Assembly: GCA_010015655.1 (NCBI GenBank) | Contig: ML976840.1 | Location: forward strand, 1 to 18,270 | DNA: 18,270 bases | Direction: 5' to 3' | Source of the DNA: Bimuria novae-zelandiae CBS 107.79 | Taxonomy: Eukaryota; Ascomycota; Dothideomycetes; Pleosporales; Didymosphaeriaceae | Shown here: one piece after another, positions 1 to 9,112 of the stretch | How positions within the stretch are numbered: the first letter of the stretch is position 1 | How the letters are laid out: each line of letters begins with the position of its first letter | Notes under the pieces: model-generated | Seen by the model: only the letters and a program-made list of their open reading frames with translations | What the model was told of the DNA's origin: nothing | The model's database searches: none | Position numbers and translations under genes: made by a program

Positions 1-323
1 TTGCATCGACCTCGTACATCCAGGTGAAGGGCACAGTCTTGCCGCTAGCGTTGACCCATGTATCGTTGCCGGGTTGGCTTTCCCAGTCGGACTTATAGCC
101 GGCCAGGTTATACCCTTTGCAATACTTAGGGATCTCGTCGAGAGCCAGAGGCGGGAACAGCTGCTTGGTTGCGGCGTCCTTCTTCGTCGCCTTACCCGTT
201 TTAAATGCTATGCGTATATCGAACCTTGTTTCGAAATCGGTGTCCTTGATCACCCGCTTTATGTCGTTGAACCTGGACGTCGCGTGTAGAAGACGACACT
301 CCCTCGCACTGGCTTCTTGTTGC
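1..323 (-). pseudogene. 3' part of an unidentified gene split by copia-1
   Basis: Read on the minus strand, an open frame of over 100 codons runs from the element junction to the window edge. It includes RVIKDTDFETRFDIRIAF and, near the edge, NASGKTVPFTWMYEVDA, and has ordinary codon use with no RIP bias. It is the continuation of the minus-strand frame at 5789-6287: without the element and one TGTTC copy, that frame reads on as NSNKKPVRGSVVFYTRR before meeting a stop near 275. The conserved-looking reading then resumes one frame over (FNDIKRVI), so there is either a one-base frameshift or an unrecognised intron near 270-285. I do not recognise the family. Charged, alternating hydrophobic composition suggests a soluble protein. 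The gene extends beyond position 1. Confidence 0.6.
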
Positions 324-328
324 TGTTC
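324..328. repeat. Target site duplication TGTTC (left, copia-1)
   Basis: The five bases TGTTC lie directly before the left LTR and recur directly after the right LTR (5784-5788). Five base pairs is the usual duplication size for Ty1/copia integrases. It fixes the element boundaries and shows this was a single transposition event. Confidence 0.93.
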
Positions 329-521
329 TGTCGCGGTGAGCAGAGCTGGACAGTACGCAGGGAAATTGAAGGATTGAACTGAGGTTGTACTATCTAGGAA
401 CTACAGAAGATATAGGTGCGCAGGCACAAACAACACTAGTCCTGGATAGGTGGAAGGTAAGTCGCAACCATGCCAAGGTAAGAGCAACTATCTTGTAAGG
501 TAAGGGCCATAAACCGTGACA
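329..521 (-). repeat. copia-1 3' LTR (left copy, less mutated)
   Basis: This 193-bp copy starts TGTCGCGGTGAG and ends AACCGTGACA on the plus strand, giving TG...CA termini. It differs from the right copy at ten sites (330, 332, 333, 341, 351, 368, 376, 381, 431, 444). In every case this copy has C or G where the other has T or A, so it is close to the ancestral state. Confidence 0.93.
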
Positions 522-529
522 CACCCCCT
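522..529 (-). other. Polypurine tract of copia-1
   Basis: On the minus strand AGGGGGTG lies immediately upstream of the 3' LTR. This is the position and composition expected of the plus-strand primer for reverse transcription, and it independently supports minus orientation. Confidence 0.7.
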
Positions 530-1614
530 AGCTGGCGTAGACTTAAAGGTCAGTAAGTTAACGATAGCTAATTAGTATTAGTGTATATAGAGGGCGTTAA
601 GATTGTCCCTATTAACCTAACGCAGTCCTTTTAGGCGCTTAGTAATGTTAATAAGGCTAAGTTAGTGGATAAACTTTATAAACTTCTACTTAGGTAGAAT
701 CTTCGTGAGTCCATTGGCAGGCATATGGTTAGTAGGGACCTATTAGACGTTAATATAAGAGGCTTTAACTTCCTGTCAAATCCAAAGCTAGTAGATGTTA
801 ACATATTTAACTTTTATATAGAGCTTGTCTTATTACTTAGTAATAATACTAATAGTCTGCTAATTATCACACTAGATAGTAGGTGTATAATTAAGCGTAA
901 GATTAATGCTGGTAAAGAAACGCATCTACTCCTCTATTTATAAGGTAGCGAGTAAAAGTAAGAGTAGTTTAAACTTTATAGTTAATTTTATAACTATACG
1001 CTGCACTATTAACTTCTAGTTAATTATTAGCCTACTAAACTTAAATGCGTAACCTTAAGAGCTCTAATAAGTCTTAGGTTTATTAGCGTATGAGGCGTTA
1101 GATAATCTAAAGAAGAGAGGATTATAGTATATTAGGTTATTAGAGAGATACTTAGCCACGTCTTGCGTGCTAGCAAAGGCTTTAAGAGTAAGAGCTTTTA
1201 TGCTAAGCAGGTAGCGCTAGGTCTAGCGTATCTTCGAGACGTAAGACTATCCTGGGTTAGTAAGATGGCAAGTAAACACAACGTGCGTTTAAGCGACGTT
1301 AGGTCTGCCCTAGACAGCGATGTATGCAAGTAAGCTAACTAGTTATTAATAAAGCTTTGTTTAAGCAATATTAGGCTCCTTAGTAGACTGCGATAGCTAG
1401 TTCTTTATAAGTAGGATGTCTAGAGCCTTGCTTATAGCCTTAATGCTAAATTAAGCGCACACCTTATCAATAAAGGCGTCTTAGACTAGCTAGGTCTTGT
1501 GTAACGCTCGATCGCGGACGATACGGATTCTAAGAAACCAGGTAAGGTCTCCTATAGATTTGATGTTGTATAGGTCTACCAGATTCTTCTTAAAGGGCCT
1601 GTGGAGATAGGCGT

Positions 1615-1800
1615 TTAATCGATGAAACGCTATAATAATGTCGTTAACGTAGACAAATAGGATAAGCTAGTGGCTTGTGTATAAGCAAGGAAAGCCTTTA
1701 ACTAGCTTTAGACCTAGCTTAACAAGCTATTAGCGTAGCTTGTTATACTATAGTAGTAATGACTCCTTTAGGCCGTACAGGGCGCGGAGCACTAGCATAA
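1615..1800 (-). pseudogene. copia-1 reverse transcriptase core remnant
   Basis: The minus-strand translation shows LRALYGLKES at about 1765-1790, matching the copia RT signature ALYGLKQ. About 110 bases further on comes LFVYVNDIIIAF at about 1630-1665, the catalytic YVDD box in which the first Asp has become Asn. Between them several in-frame stops sit where the family has Trp or Gln. In copia elements this domain copies element RNA into DNA inside virus-like particles. The RT frame probably continues right towards 2350, but I could not align that part with confidence. Confidence 0.85.
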
Positions 1801-2959
1801 TCTCGCCTTTAGTATGGCGGAATAGCTTAGGTGTTTTAGCGTATAGCTTCCAATTAATCTTAGCGTTTAGGAAGGCAGTAGGAACATCGTACTACTTTAG
1901 CTCTAGATTAAAGTAATTAGTAATTATAATAAGAGCGTAAAAGTTACGGATTATACGTATAGTAGCGTACGTGTTATTAAGTAGAGCTTAAAGATCTTCT
2001 TAAATAACAAGTTAAGCCTTAAACCGTGAGAGGTATCCATCTCCGTTAATCTTATACGTGAATACCTATATTAATAGTAGCACCTTAGCGTCTGTAGTAG
2101 CCTTTATTTTTATAGTCTTCTTAAAGACTCCTTTAGCGCGTAGAGCCTACTATTTAACCTCTATAGCGCGTTAGAATTAATTACTAAACATGTGTGTATT
2201 AAGCTGCTTCACTGCCTTAGGTAAAGGTGGTAGCTAAGACTAATAGATTCTTAGTATCTTATTTATAGTAGGTATAGTGCGAATCTTGGTCAAGAATGCA
2301 CGGAGATAGTTAATAAGAGGTATAGCTCCTAGCGCTGTAGTATATGTGTAAATTATAAAGTTATTAAGATCTTTCTGCTTTTAATTACGTTTGCTAGTAA
2401 GGATAAGACTTGTATTATTTAGATCTAGATTAACATCTTGTGGAGCTCTCTCGCCGCGTTGGCAATAGCCCTTAGGTACTTTATCACTCTCAGGAGTCTA
2501 ATTGCTTGTGGCAGTAGACATTATAGGTCTAGGGGTAGGCAGCTATTACTGTGTTAATTCAAATGCGTTGTTAGTCTATTCACCCCCCACCTGGGAGCCT
2601 GCAGCTCCTAAAGCTAAGGTCGTAGGTGTTTCTGCTAGGCGGCGACGTTGACAAGCAGTTAATAAATCTTTAATATTAATATTATGTTAATATTCCTTTA
2701 GGTATTCGAGTAGTTCGATTATTTCCTCAAGCACTAATTCTGACGGATACCTATCTATCCTATTAAAGAAGAGTATAGGCTTAAATATAACATCGCGTGT
2801 GATAATAATAGTATCCTTTATAGGCAGCTATATGCGGAAGATATTAGTGCCTTAGTAGCTAATAAGGTAGCTAATAAGAGTGCGCGATTTAAGCTTGTTA
2901 GTAGCTCTTAAATCGCGATTATAGACGTAGGCGCGATAGCTAATAGGCCTTATATAAGC

Positions 2960-3450
2960 AATAAATAGCTTTCGTCCCCATACAACCTCGTACGGCGTCT
3001 TCCAGCCTAGTGCTTCTATAGGCGTGCGGTTAAGGATGTACGCGGCAGTGCGATATATCTTATGTAACAGGTTCTTTAGCAGTTTAGCGTATATACGTAT
3101 AGCGCGAGCTTGCTGTGTAAGTACTCTGCTAGCACGTTCGATAAGTCTATTTAGTTCCTTTGTTCTAGCAGGTGCTGGCTTATACAGCTTACTTAGCTCT
3201 TTTATTATGGTAATAAGGTTATTTCTAAATCCTCTCTTATTATTACACTAAATAGCGACTATATTAGCGTTATATACACGCTGGATCCTGCGGATTAAGG
3301 ATATAAACTAATGTATAAGGGTTATCTTGTCTTTTCGCTTAACTATGGCGATTTTATGCTACTTTAAGTACTTATCTATAGAGTGCAAGGCGTACTTGCT
3401 GCCGTTAATACACTCCTCTCCTATAAGGATAATGTAGATAAGGTCTATCG
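2960..3450 (-). pseudogene. copia-1 integrase core remnant
   Basis: One minus-strand frame reads from ECINGSKYALHSIDKY (about 3380-3420; the Asp corresponds to the first catalytic residue) through CNNKRGF (about 3230-3250; family CDN, so the second catalytic Asp has become Asn). It continues to RLIERASRVLTQQARAI (about 3100-3150; Glu retained) and ends in LNRTPIEALGWKTPYEV (about 2985-3035), the hallmark end of the copia integrase core. Only a few TAG stops interrupt it. The domain would join element cDNA to host DNA with a 5-bp stagger, consistent with the TGTTC duplication. Confidence 0.88.
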
Positions 3451-4059
3451 CAATTTAATAGAACGGTTTTTATGCGCGGCTCTCGGCCAGGCGCCTTAAA
3501 ATAATATAAGTTATTTAAGTCTTAATATATATCTTATATCAACAGTCCATGTGTTCTCTAGTTAATTAAACACCTTTAACGTTTAATTTAAAATAGTTAA
3601 CTACTTTCTAGCCTAGATAGGCCTAGATATAATAAGCAGCACGCTAATTAATAATATTAATAAGCTTTAGCGCGTACGACAGGCGGTATAATGCCCTAAA
3701 CGTACTTAATAGTAAGCGTAGAAGCGATAGCGGCGGTTAATATAATAGTTTAGTATCTATTAGCCAGTGGCCTCTATTATACTTAAGTTAGGTAATAACG
3801 TTTAATAGTTAGCGCATGTACAGGACATCACGGCTAGAGTTAAAATAAATAGACTCTGTATAGCAGCGAGCAAGTCCTAACAAGCTTATAAGAAAGCCTT
3901 TAACATATACGACATGCGTTAACTCCAGCGTTTATATCCTATATAGTGTTTAAGCGACAAGTTCTATTATGCCCTAAGCTATAATTAAGATTTAGCTATT
4001 ACTAGCGTAAACATAGCAACGTTGCGGATTATTATTTATCCTCTTCTAGCCATGCCATG

Positions 4060-4115
4060 ACTCTATATTAATAACGTGGGTGTTTGACCCTGGATCGACG
4101 ATCTATTAGTTAAGG
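4060..4115 (-). pseudogene. copia-1 aspartic protease active-site remnant
   Basis: The minus strand reads IVDPGSNTHVIN, matching the copia protease active site WILDSGSxxHxxN; Ser after the catalytic Asp is Pro here and the Asp itself survives. It lies upstream of integrase in element sense, as expected. The surrounding frame holds RIP stops, including one at the conserved Trp before the motif. Confidence 0.8.
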
Positions 4116-5576
4116 AGCTTAGCCTTATTAGCGTTGTCTTTAACTATTACTATAAGCTCTCCGTTAGGCTCAGCGTTATTGTTTAATGTAATTATTTTTA
4201 AATTATTGTTCGATTGTTCTTCGAGAGATTCAAGAGATTTAGGCTTAAGAGAATTAGTTTAATTAATACTAATGTATAATAGGCTAGCAATTACCACAAA
4301 CGTGTTACTATTCTTAGCAGGAGGATTGCTATTATTAACTCGTAGTAATCTAGTATTCTAAGGTTATTAGGCTACCCACTTCCTAAGAGTAGTCTTAATA
4401 TATATATTAATTTTAGAGTCCTTTCGTGCTTCCTTAATCTTGCGTATAGCTTTAGCTACAGGCTAATAGTCCTTCGGACGTTATAGGTGGCGTAGGTTAA
4501 GAATAAAGTAGTTAGTATACTAATGCTTCTTTCTATAGACATAGTTTCTAAGTAGCTTGTCTCGGTCACGACTGCTACCGCGATTACCTTTTATAGGCTA
4601 TAAATTAACTTACTTTATAACTCTAAGCTTAGTAGTAGCTACTACTAGGCCTGTTAAGTGTGGCTTAGTGCGTCGTAGATATATAGTCATCTCGGCGACG
4701 TACGTCTCTAGAGATACCATCTCAATAGTGGTGCCTCGCGCTTGATGCTTAAAGATCTCGCGCAGGCAGGAAGTAGCGTATTTTTAATTAATTACCTTAT
4801 AGGTAATAAGGAAGTCCTCCTATAGTTAATTACTATTAGTCTTAGGCAAGCTAATAGCCTTGCCCTAAGCTATAATATATACCTAATCTAATAGCTATTA
4901 CTTAATCTTCTTTATAGCTCGTGGCGTAGTCTTAAGAGCGTTATACTTATTAGCAAGCTCATAGCAACGTGTCGCGTCTATAGGGTAAAAGAACTTCTTA
5001 AGTATAACTAGTTAATCGTACGGGGTATTATAATCCTTAATTAGGTGTATATAACATGTAGTAATTATCTTACTAATATTTATATTTAAGTTCGCTAGTG
5101 CCTTTACTTAAGTACGATACTTAGTACGGCGGCGTTCTTATTAATCGCATTCCTATTAATAAGAATCTTAATTATTAGCGGATAAGTAAGAGAGTCTAGT
5201 AGCTTTAAGCTTATAATTAGTAAGTTAAGGCTTAAGAAGCTCTTATAGCTTAGGGAGAGTCTTCTTTACTATATTAGGGTTAATATATTGCTAAAGGCCA
5301 TGTTAATTAGCAACGTCTTAGCGAATAAATAACTAGGTAAACTAGTTGTCTAGTGTGTTCAGGACGATAGTGACTCGCGTTATAGCAGGGTCGAACTTAG
5401 TAGCTATTGCAGAGGCTATAGTCGACAGTATTTAATAGATCCAGGCAGAGATCCTAGTATGTGCGCCGTAGGGATGCGCAAGTGAACAGGTGCGTCGTGG
5501 AGAACGCGGTATAGCGACGTGCAACTTATAAGTAGAGTAACGTTATAATAGTAGGTAAGAATAATTCTAGGTGCAA

Positions 5577-5590
5577 GCTAGGCTTATAAC
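5577..5590 (-). other. copia-1 primer-binding site, RIP-altered
   Basis: Directly inside the 5' LTR the minus strand reads GTTATAAGCCTAGC. The equivalent position in copia-2 reads GTTATGAGCCCGGC, and the three differences are G-to-A or C-to-T. The unmutated version matches the complement of the initiator tRNA-Met anticodon arm (see copia-2 PBS). Confidence 0.7.
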
Positions 5591-5783
5591 TATTACGGTG
5601 AGTAGAGCTGGATAGTACGCAGGGAAATTAAAGGATTAAACTAAGGTTGTACTATCTAGGAACTACAGAAGATATAGGTGCGCAGGCACAAATAACACTA
5701 GTCCTAGATAGGTGGAAGGTAAGTCGCAACCATGCCAAGGTAAGAGCAACTATCTTGTAAGGTAAGGGCCATAAACCGTGACA
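5591..5783 (-). repeat. copia-1 5' LTR (right copy, RIP-mutated)
   Basis: This is the 193-bp partner of 329-521. All ten differences are C-to-T or G-to-A in this copy and lie in its left two thirds, next to the element interior. The outer 77 bases (5707-5783) are identical to the left copy. Confidence 0.93.
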
Positions 5784-5788
5784 TGTTC
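5784..5788. repeat. Target site duplication TGTTC (right, copia-1)
   Basis: Exact copy of 324-328, directly after the right LTR end ACCGTGACA. Confidence 0.93.
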
Positions 5789-6287
5789 AGACTTAGCTTG
5801 GATCGAACGATTGCGCTTTGGCCCGTGCCGCTGACTAAGTAGACGCTATTTACGAAGTAGAAGCCGGGCAACTGTTCGAGCTCGGCCCGGAGCGTCTGCC
5901 ACGGGCAGTCTTTGTTATCCTCTCCGCATAGAACGTCGGCCGTGAACTCGGAGAACTCTTCTCGTGCGTTTCCGTTGTCATCCAAATTCACGACGACCAT
6001 GGTGACATCGCGGAGCGCGAGTGTGGTTTCTACTGGAACGCTCGCCTCCAGTTTGGAGGTGAATCCATGTCTGCTGTCGTATGCGAAACTGCAAGGACGC
6101 CCTATGTACCTATAGTCACAAAGCTAAAGAACGCCAACTAATTATCCACCTCGCCTAGGTAATTAAATCTCGACTTCCCTTTTCCGTCATTCCGGTCAGT
6201 GCTTGCATCTGCGTTGGCCCAGTAAAAGCTCCCATCGCTAAGAACAAAGGTTAAAGTAATTTTCTCACCAGCATTAAGTGAACTTAC
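5789..6287 (-). pseudogene. 5' part of the unidentified gene split by copia-1
   Basis: Two minus-strand frames carry protein-like sequence. From about 6280 to 6110 the frame includes NAGEKITLTFVLSDGSFYW and SRFNYLGEVDN, with TAG stops at two places. From about 6090 to 5789 a second frame carries SKLEASVPVETTLALRDV, MVVVNLDDNGNAREEF, then LRAELEQLPGFYFVNSVYL and IVRSKLSL, and runs into the insertion point. The switch near 6090-6110 is either a frameshift or an intron I could not place. The ATG at 6000 opens a 98-codon frame, but sequence continuity upstream makes it an internal Met. The family is not recognised. The fragment joins to 1-323 across the TGTTC site, so copia-1 destroyed a once-coding gene. 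Confidence 0.6.
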
Positions 6288-6468
6288 CTATTGCGATAGT
6301 AACATGCCGTGCGATAGGTGGACTTGCCCTATCAACGCAGGCAATCCGGGAAAAAAATTCAAGCTATCAATATGTCGCAAAGCTCTATAACACTGCCCCA
6401 ATGCAGCCGGGTTCAGAACTGAACCTATATTTTGGCAGCCCCGTATTCTAGAGGATAAAATACCCAGA
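6288..6468. other. Unassigned spacer between two broken minus-strand genes
   Basis: About 180 bases of normal composition. A minus-strand frame stays open from 6500 to 6288 and is in the same frame as the NAGEKITL segment to its left, so it may be more of the split gene. I see no motif in it, and it overlaps the 3' end of the nuclease-like gene. Confidence 0.3.
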
Positions 6469-7841
6469 TTAATTACTCTCTCCTCTAACCACTGTCTCAA
6501 TGAACCAGGGCAGGAAAACCTCCTCTGACCACACTGAAACTAAGTACCGTATCGCCGCCAATAATCGATAACACCCAGCTACCGTCGCAGTATTGCCAAT
6601 AGGCTCCGGATGCTTAATAAAATACACTGTGTCCACGGTATCCACTGCCCACTGCAGTTCCCATACATGACCATATACAATAACACCTGGCAGTGGCGTA
6701 CACGCTGTGCCTTGCCTTGTAAACCAAGAGATCCCCACCTGCCATGCTGTTGTCCACATTGCAAGCTTAAAATTGGCATCAAGTTCGTCGTTGTAGCCCT
6801 TCTTAGTCTCCATGGACAGAAGAGCTGGCTGGTAGCAGAGGTAGTGGGTCTGATTAATCGTCCGCTGTTCGTCATCGGATACGTTGCGAAGGAGGGATTG
6901 GATACTCCTCTAAGTGTGGATGAGGGTATGTGGGCAATGGCGAAATCGACGACCTTTGGGTCCTTGGGATCGTCCTTGAAAGTGGGGGCGAATGCTTTAA
7001 TGAGCTTTGCAGTGGTTCTGTGGATGATAAGTATGTTTAAGTGGAAAAAGGCCATCTACAACATACACATTGTGAGATTCATATCGGTCTTGGTAGGGCT
7101 TCAAGGCACGGTCAAGAATCTTCTGGTGGATCTTCGAGTTCCAACTGGATTCGTGGGTTCTAACCTAGTATTTTATCGTCGTGTCCTGCACCTTACATAT
7201 GTCCTTAAAGTCACGGCTCTCGAGTCGAATGCTTTCACACGATGTAGGCACCGGGTCTATAGATAACATAAAAGGACGCAGTCGCTCCTCTGCTTCAAAT
7301 TGAGCCTACATATAGTTAGTGTAATTATCGCCTTGTCTTGAAGATAACGAACCTGAATAGATCGCGGGATGATACCAATGTTAGCGCAAATATTTTCTAA
7401 CGCATCCTAATGAGGCTGTAGCACTTCTGGTATTGGGCGCTCCCCATTAACGAATCCCACCGATATGGGCTTGTCGAATATGTGCATATCATCCAAGCTC
7501 TCGACTGGGCTGGGGTTTCGACTTTTACCCCTCCGGGATGATGACGCTGTGGTATTGGAATTTGCGGGTTCACTGATCCTAAGTCCCATTGATGCCAGCT
7601 CTTCCCCATATCGTGAGCCGGAGTATTGCGACGTGCTTGGTGACAAGACAAGATTTCCTGTAGCCTCAATCGATGCATAACCAGCGACAGCTTCGGATTC
7701 TTGCTGTCTTGGTTTACGTGGTCTGCCGCGCGGTCCCTTTACTTTCTCCAGATTTAATTGTGATCCGACACTCGCTTCCCTGCTACTTGCTTGGCCTGAC
7801 CGTTCGCTCGCTCGTTCGCTCGGTTGTATTGATGCTCGCAA
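6469..7841 (-). pseudogene. Broken fungal PD-(D/E)XK nuclease-like gene with AT-hook
   Basis: Read on the minus strand, the first exon (ATG at 7839-7841) gives a Ser-rich N-terminus with an AT-hook (KGPRGRPRKPRQQ, about 7700-7742). A TAG at about 7404-7406 is followed in the same frame by ALENICANIGIIPRSIQ, then a 47-nt intron (7306-7352), then AQFEAEERLRPFM and the ESSWNSKIHQKIL segment. After a frame change near 7040 comes TTAKLIKAF and KVVDFAIAH, holding the Asp of the PD motif. A second change near 6905 leads to INQTHY and SMETKKGY, the ExK motif with both residues present, then LAMWTTAWQVG, PGVIVYGHVW and SEEVFLPWF. This order matches the fungal PD-(D/E)XK nuclease-like family (Pfam PDDEXK_12 type). 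Two frameshifts and at least two stops argue for a pseudogene. Substrate and role of the family are not established. Confidence 0.8.
7306..7352 (-). other. Spliceosomal intron (47 nt) in the PD-(D/E)XK gene
   Basis: On the minus strand the intron begins GTTCGT, has the branch-site match ACTAAC and ends TATGTAG, about 10 nt after the branch site. These are typical filamentous-fungal signals at typical length. Removing it joins ...IPRSIQ to AQFEAEERLRPFM in phase 0, and the downstream sequence continues the family pattern. Confidence 0.8.
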
Positions 7842-7865
7842 GTATAGTTATATGCATTTTAAAAA

Positions 7866-9112
7866 GTTATAGGTAGTATTATTATTCTAGAGAGCTTACT
7901 CTTAATTAGGTCCCTTATATATCTTCTATAAGTCTTATAGAAAGAGGTAATATATTAGCTAGATATTCTATACTCTATTCTTAGTATCCCTAATAGTAAA
8001 TATGTTCCTATTAGTCTACTTTACTTATCTTTCTATAACTTCCTTATTAGTTACTAAAGATAGGGTAAGAGCCTATTCTAGATAAATAAGAAAGAGATAT
8101 ATAAGCAGCTCGTGTCTTACTATCTTAAGCTTATATTAAATTAGAGCGGCCTATATAAGAATACATACAGCATATTAGGACCAGGAGTTCTAAAGAGTGA
8201 GGTTAATAAGGGTATAATTACTAGTAACTTATTACCTAAGTTATAGTATACGTACTATTACTAGATTAGTTATCTTAAGTAGGGTTAGTAAGATATTACT
8301 AACGAAGACGTAACGTACGTTTTTTTTAGAAGTATCTTCTATATTGGCTTAAAGCTATGAGCCTTATAGGAGAGTTAAGTAGATATATTTACTTACTTAA
8401 TAACCTTTAAACTCTTAGAGCTGTAAGATCCGTCTAGAAGTTTTATCTCTATACTACGCTAATATATAATACAGCTATCTATAGGGACTGTTTTAAGTTT
8501 TCTTCTAGACGCTAAGCGATTTATACTCCGCTTCTAGTCTATAGTAGCAGATGCTCCATTGTAGTTATATTACTCTGCGCTTGTGTTCGCGCCAGAGATA
8601 AGTTTAGTACGGCAAGATTTTGACAGCTAAGTACTATAGGGGGTTAACATGGTGTCAAAGAGGGAAACAAATTAGGATACGTGCTATAGCACGCTCGAAG
8701 GCCATTCAAGCGGGGTTAGCGCGGTGGCCTTCTCGCCCGACGGCCAGCTGGTCGCGTCAGCCTCTGTCGACAAGACAGTACGGCTATAGGAGGCGGCGAC
8801 GGGGACGTGCCGCAGCACGCTCGAAGGCCATTCTTCCTATGTCAGCGCGGTGGCCTTTTCGCCAGACGGCTAGCATCTTTAGACAGATCGAGGAGATATC
8901 CCTCTGTGGTCCTCCCAACACCATCACCCTCGTTTCAAAGAACCTAGCCCTCTCGCATCTTCATACGGGACCAGTGGATCTGTCTAGATCAACAGCGACT
9001 GCTATGGCTTCCTTCTGAGTATCGATCGTCTTGCTCTGCAGTTAATGAAGAGTTAACCTGTTTAGGGCATGTTTCAGGTCGCATTACGCTTCTCAGGCTT
9101 TGCACCGCGTAA
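7866..9112 (+). pseudogene. 5'-truncated, RIP-mutated NLR (NACHT-WD40 type) remnant
   Basis: One plus-strand frame runs from 7866 to 8871. It starts VIGSIIILESLL and DILYSILSIPNSKYVPI, followed by LYLSFYNFL and LGPGVLKSEV, the region after the NACHT ATPase in HET-E/HET-D-like receptors. It continues with DITNEDVTYVFF, LDAKRFIL, ADAPL*LYYSALVFAPE and two WD40 units. After a frameshift near 8900, the C-terminal tail DQWICLDQQRLLWLPSEYR and LGHVSGRITLLRLC ends at TAA 9110-9112. Stops fall where the family has Gln or Trp, as RIP would make them. The N-terminal effector domain and the NTPase with its Walker motifs are missing; the break lies between 7841 and 7866. Intact relatives are cytoplasmic STAND receptors, some controlling heterokaryon incompatibility. 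This copy cannot function. Confidence 0.9.
8688..8873 (+). repeat. Two near-identical WD40 repeat units (126-bp period)
   Basis: AGCACGCTCGAAGGCCATTC occurs at 8688 and again at 8814, a spacing of 42 codons, the canonical unit of HET-E-class WD40 arrays. Each unit reads STLEGHS...[10 protein letters not shown]. The first runs through [13 protein letters not shown] to a TAG where the family has Trp. The second stops at TAG 8871-8873, in place of Gln. Only two units remain of an array that usually has many. Confidence 0.9.

Larger units (their letters stand above)
329..5783 (-). mobile_element. Complete but RIP-inactivated Ty1/copia retrotransposon (copia-1)
   Basis: A 5455-bp LTR element lies in minus orientation. 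It has two 193-bp LTRs beginning TGTCACGG when read in element sense, a 5-bp duplication, a primer-binding site inside the right LTR (the 5' LTR) and a purine tract next to the left (3') LTR. Recognisable protein remains, from right to left, are protease (about 4060-4115), integrase (about 2960-3450) and reverse transcriptase (about 1615-1800). This PR-INT-RT order is diagnostic of Ty1/copia; Ty3/gypsy has RT before INT. Gag (about 4500-5560) and RNase H (about 600-1500) must occupy the remaining space, but I could not recognise convincing motifs in them. The interior is saturated with TAG/TAA stops of RIP type, so the copy cannot be autonomous. Confidence 0.93.

Noticed and set aside
337..341. 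First placement of the LTR edge at TGAGCAGAG
   Set aside because: Allowing C-to-T and G-to-A changes extends the LTR match eight bases outward and reveals the exact TGTTC duplication.
725..943. 72-codon open frame inside copia-1
   Set aside because: It lies on the strand opposite to the copia genes in RIPped AT-rich sequence and shows no motif; chance opening.
5704..6000. 98-codon minus-strand frame as a complete small gene
   Set aside because: Its last codons read into the copia-1 LTR and protein-like sequence continues upstream of its ATG, so it is part of a larger broken gene.
6610..7266. The longest open frame in the window (218 codons, plus strand)
   Set aside because: It lies antisense to the PD-(D/E)XK gene, whose minus-strand frames show family motifs and a proper intron. 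The plus-strand translation has no recognisable motif.
8620..9018. 132-codon plus-strand frame over the WD40 region
   Set aside because: It is rich in Arg and Ser and lacks motifs; the neighbouring frame carries the WD40 repeats and the NLR tail.
6469..9112. Possibility that the nuclease-like and NLR genes are cargo of a giant Starship element
   Set aside because: No tyrosine-recombinase captain gene or Starship boundary is visible, and both genes are common outside Starships.
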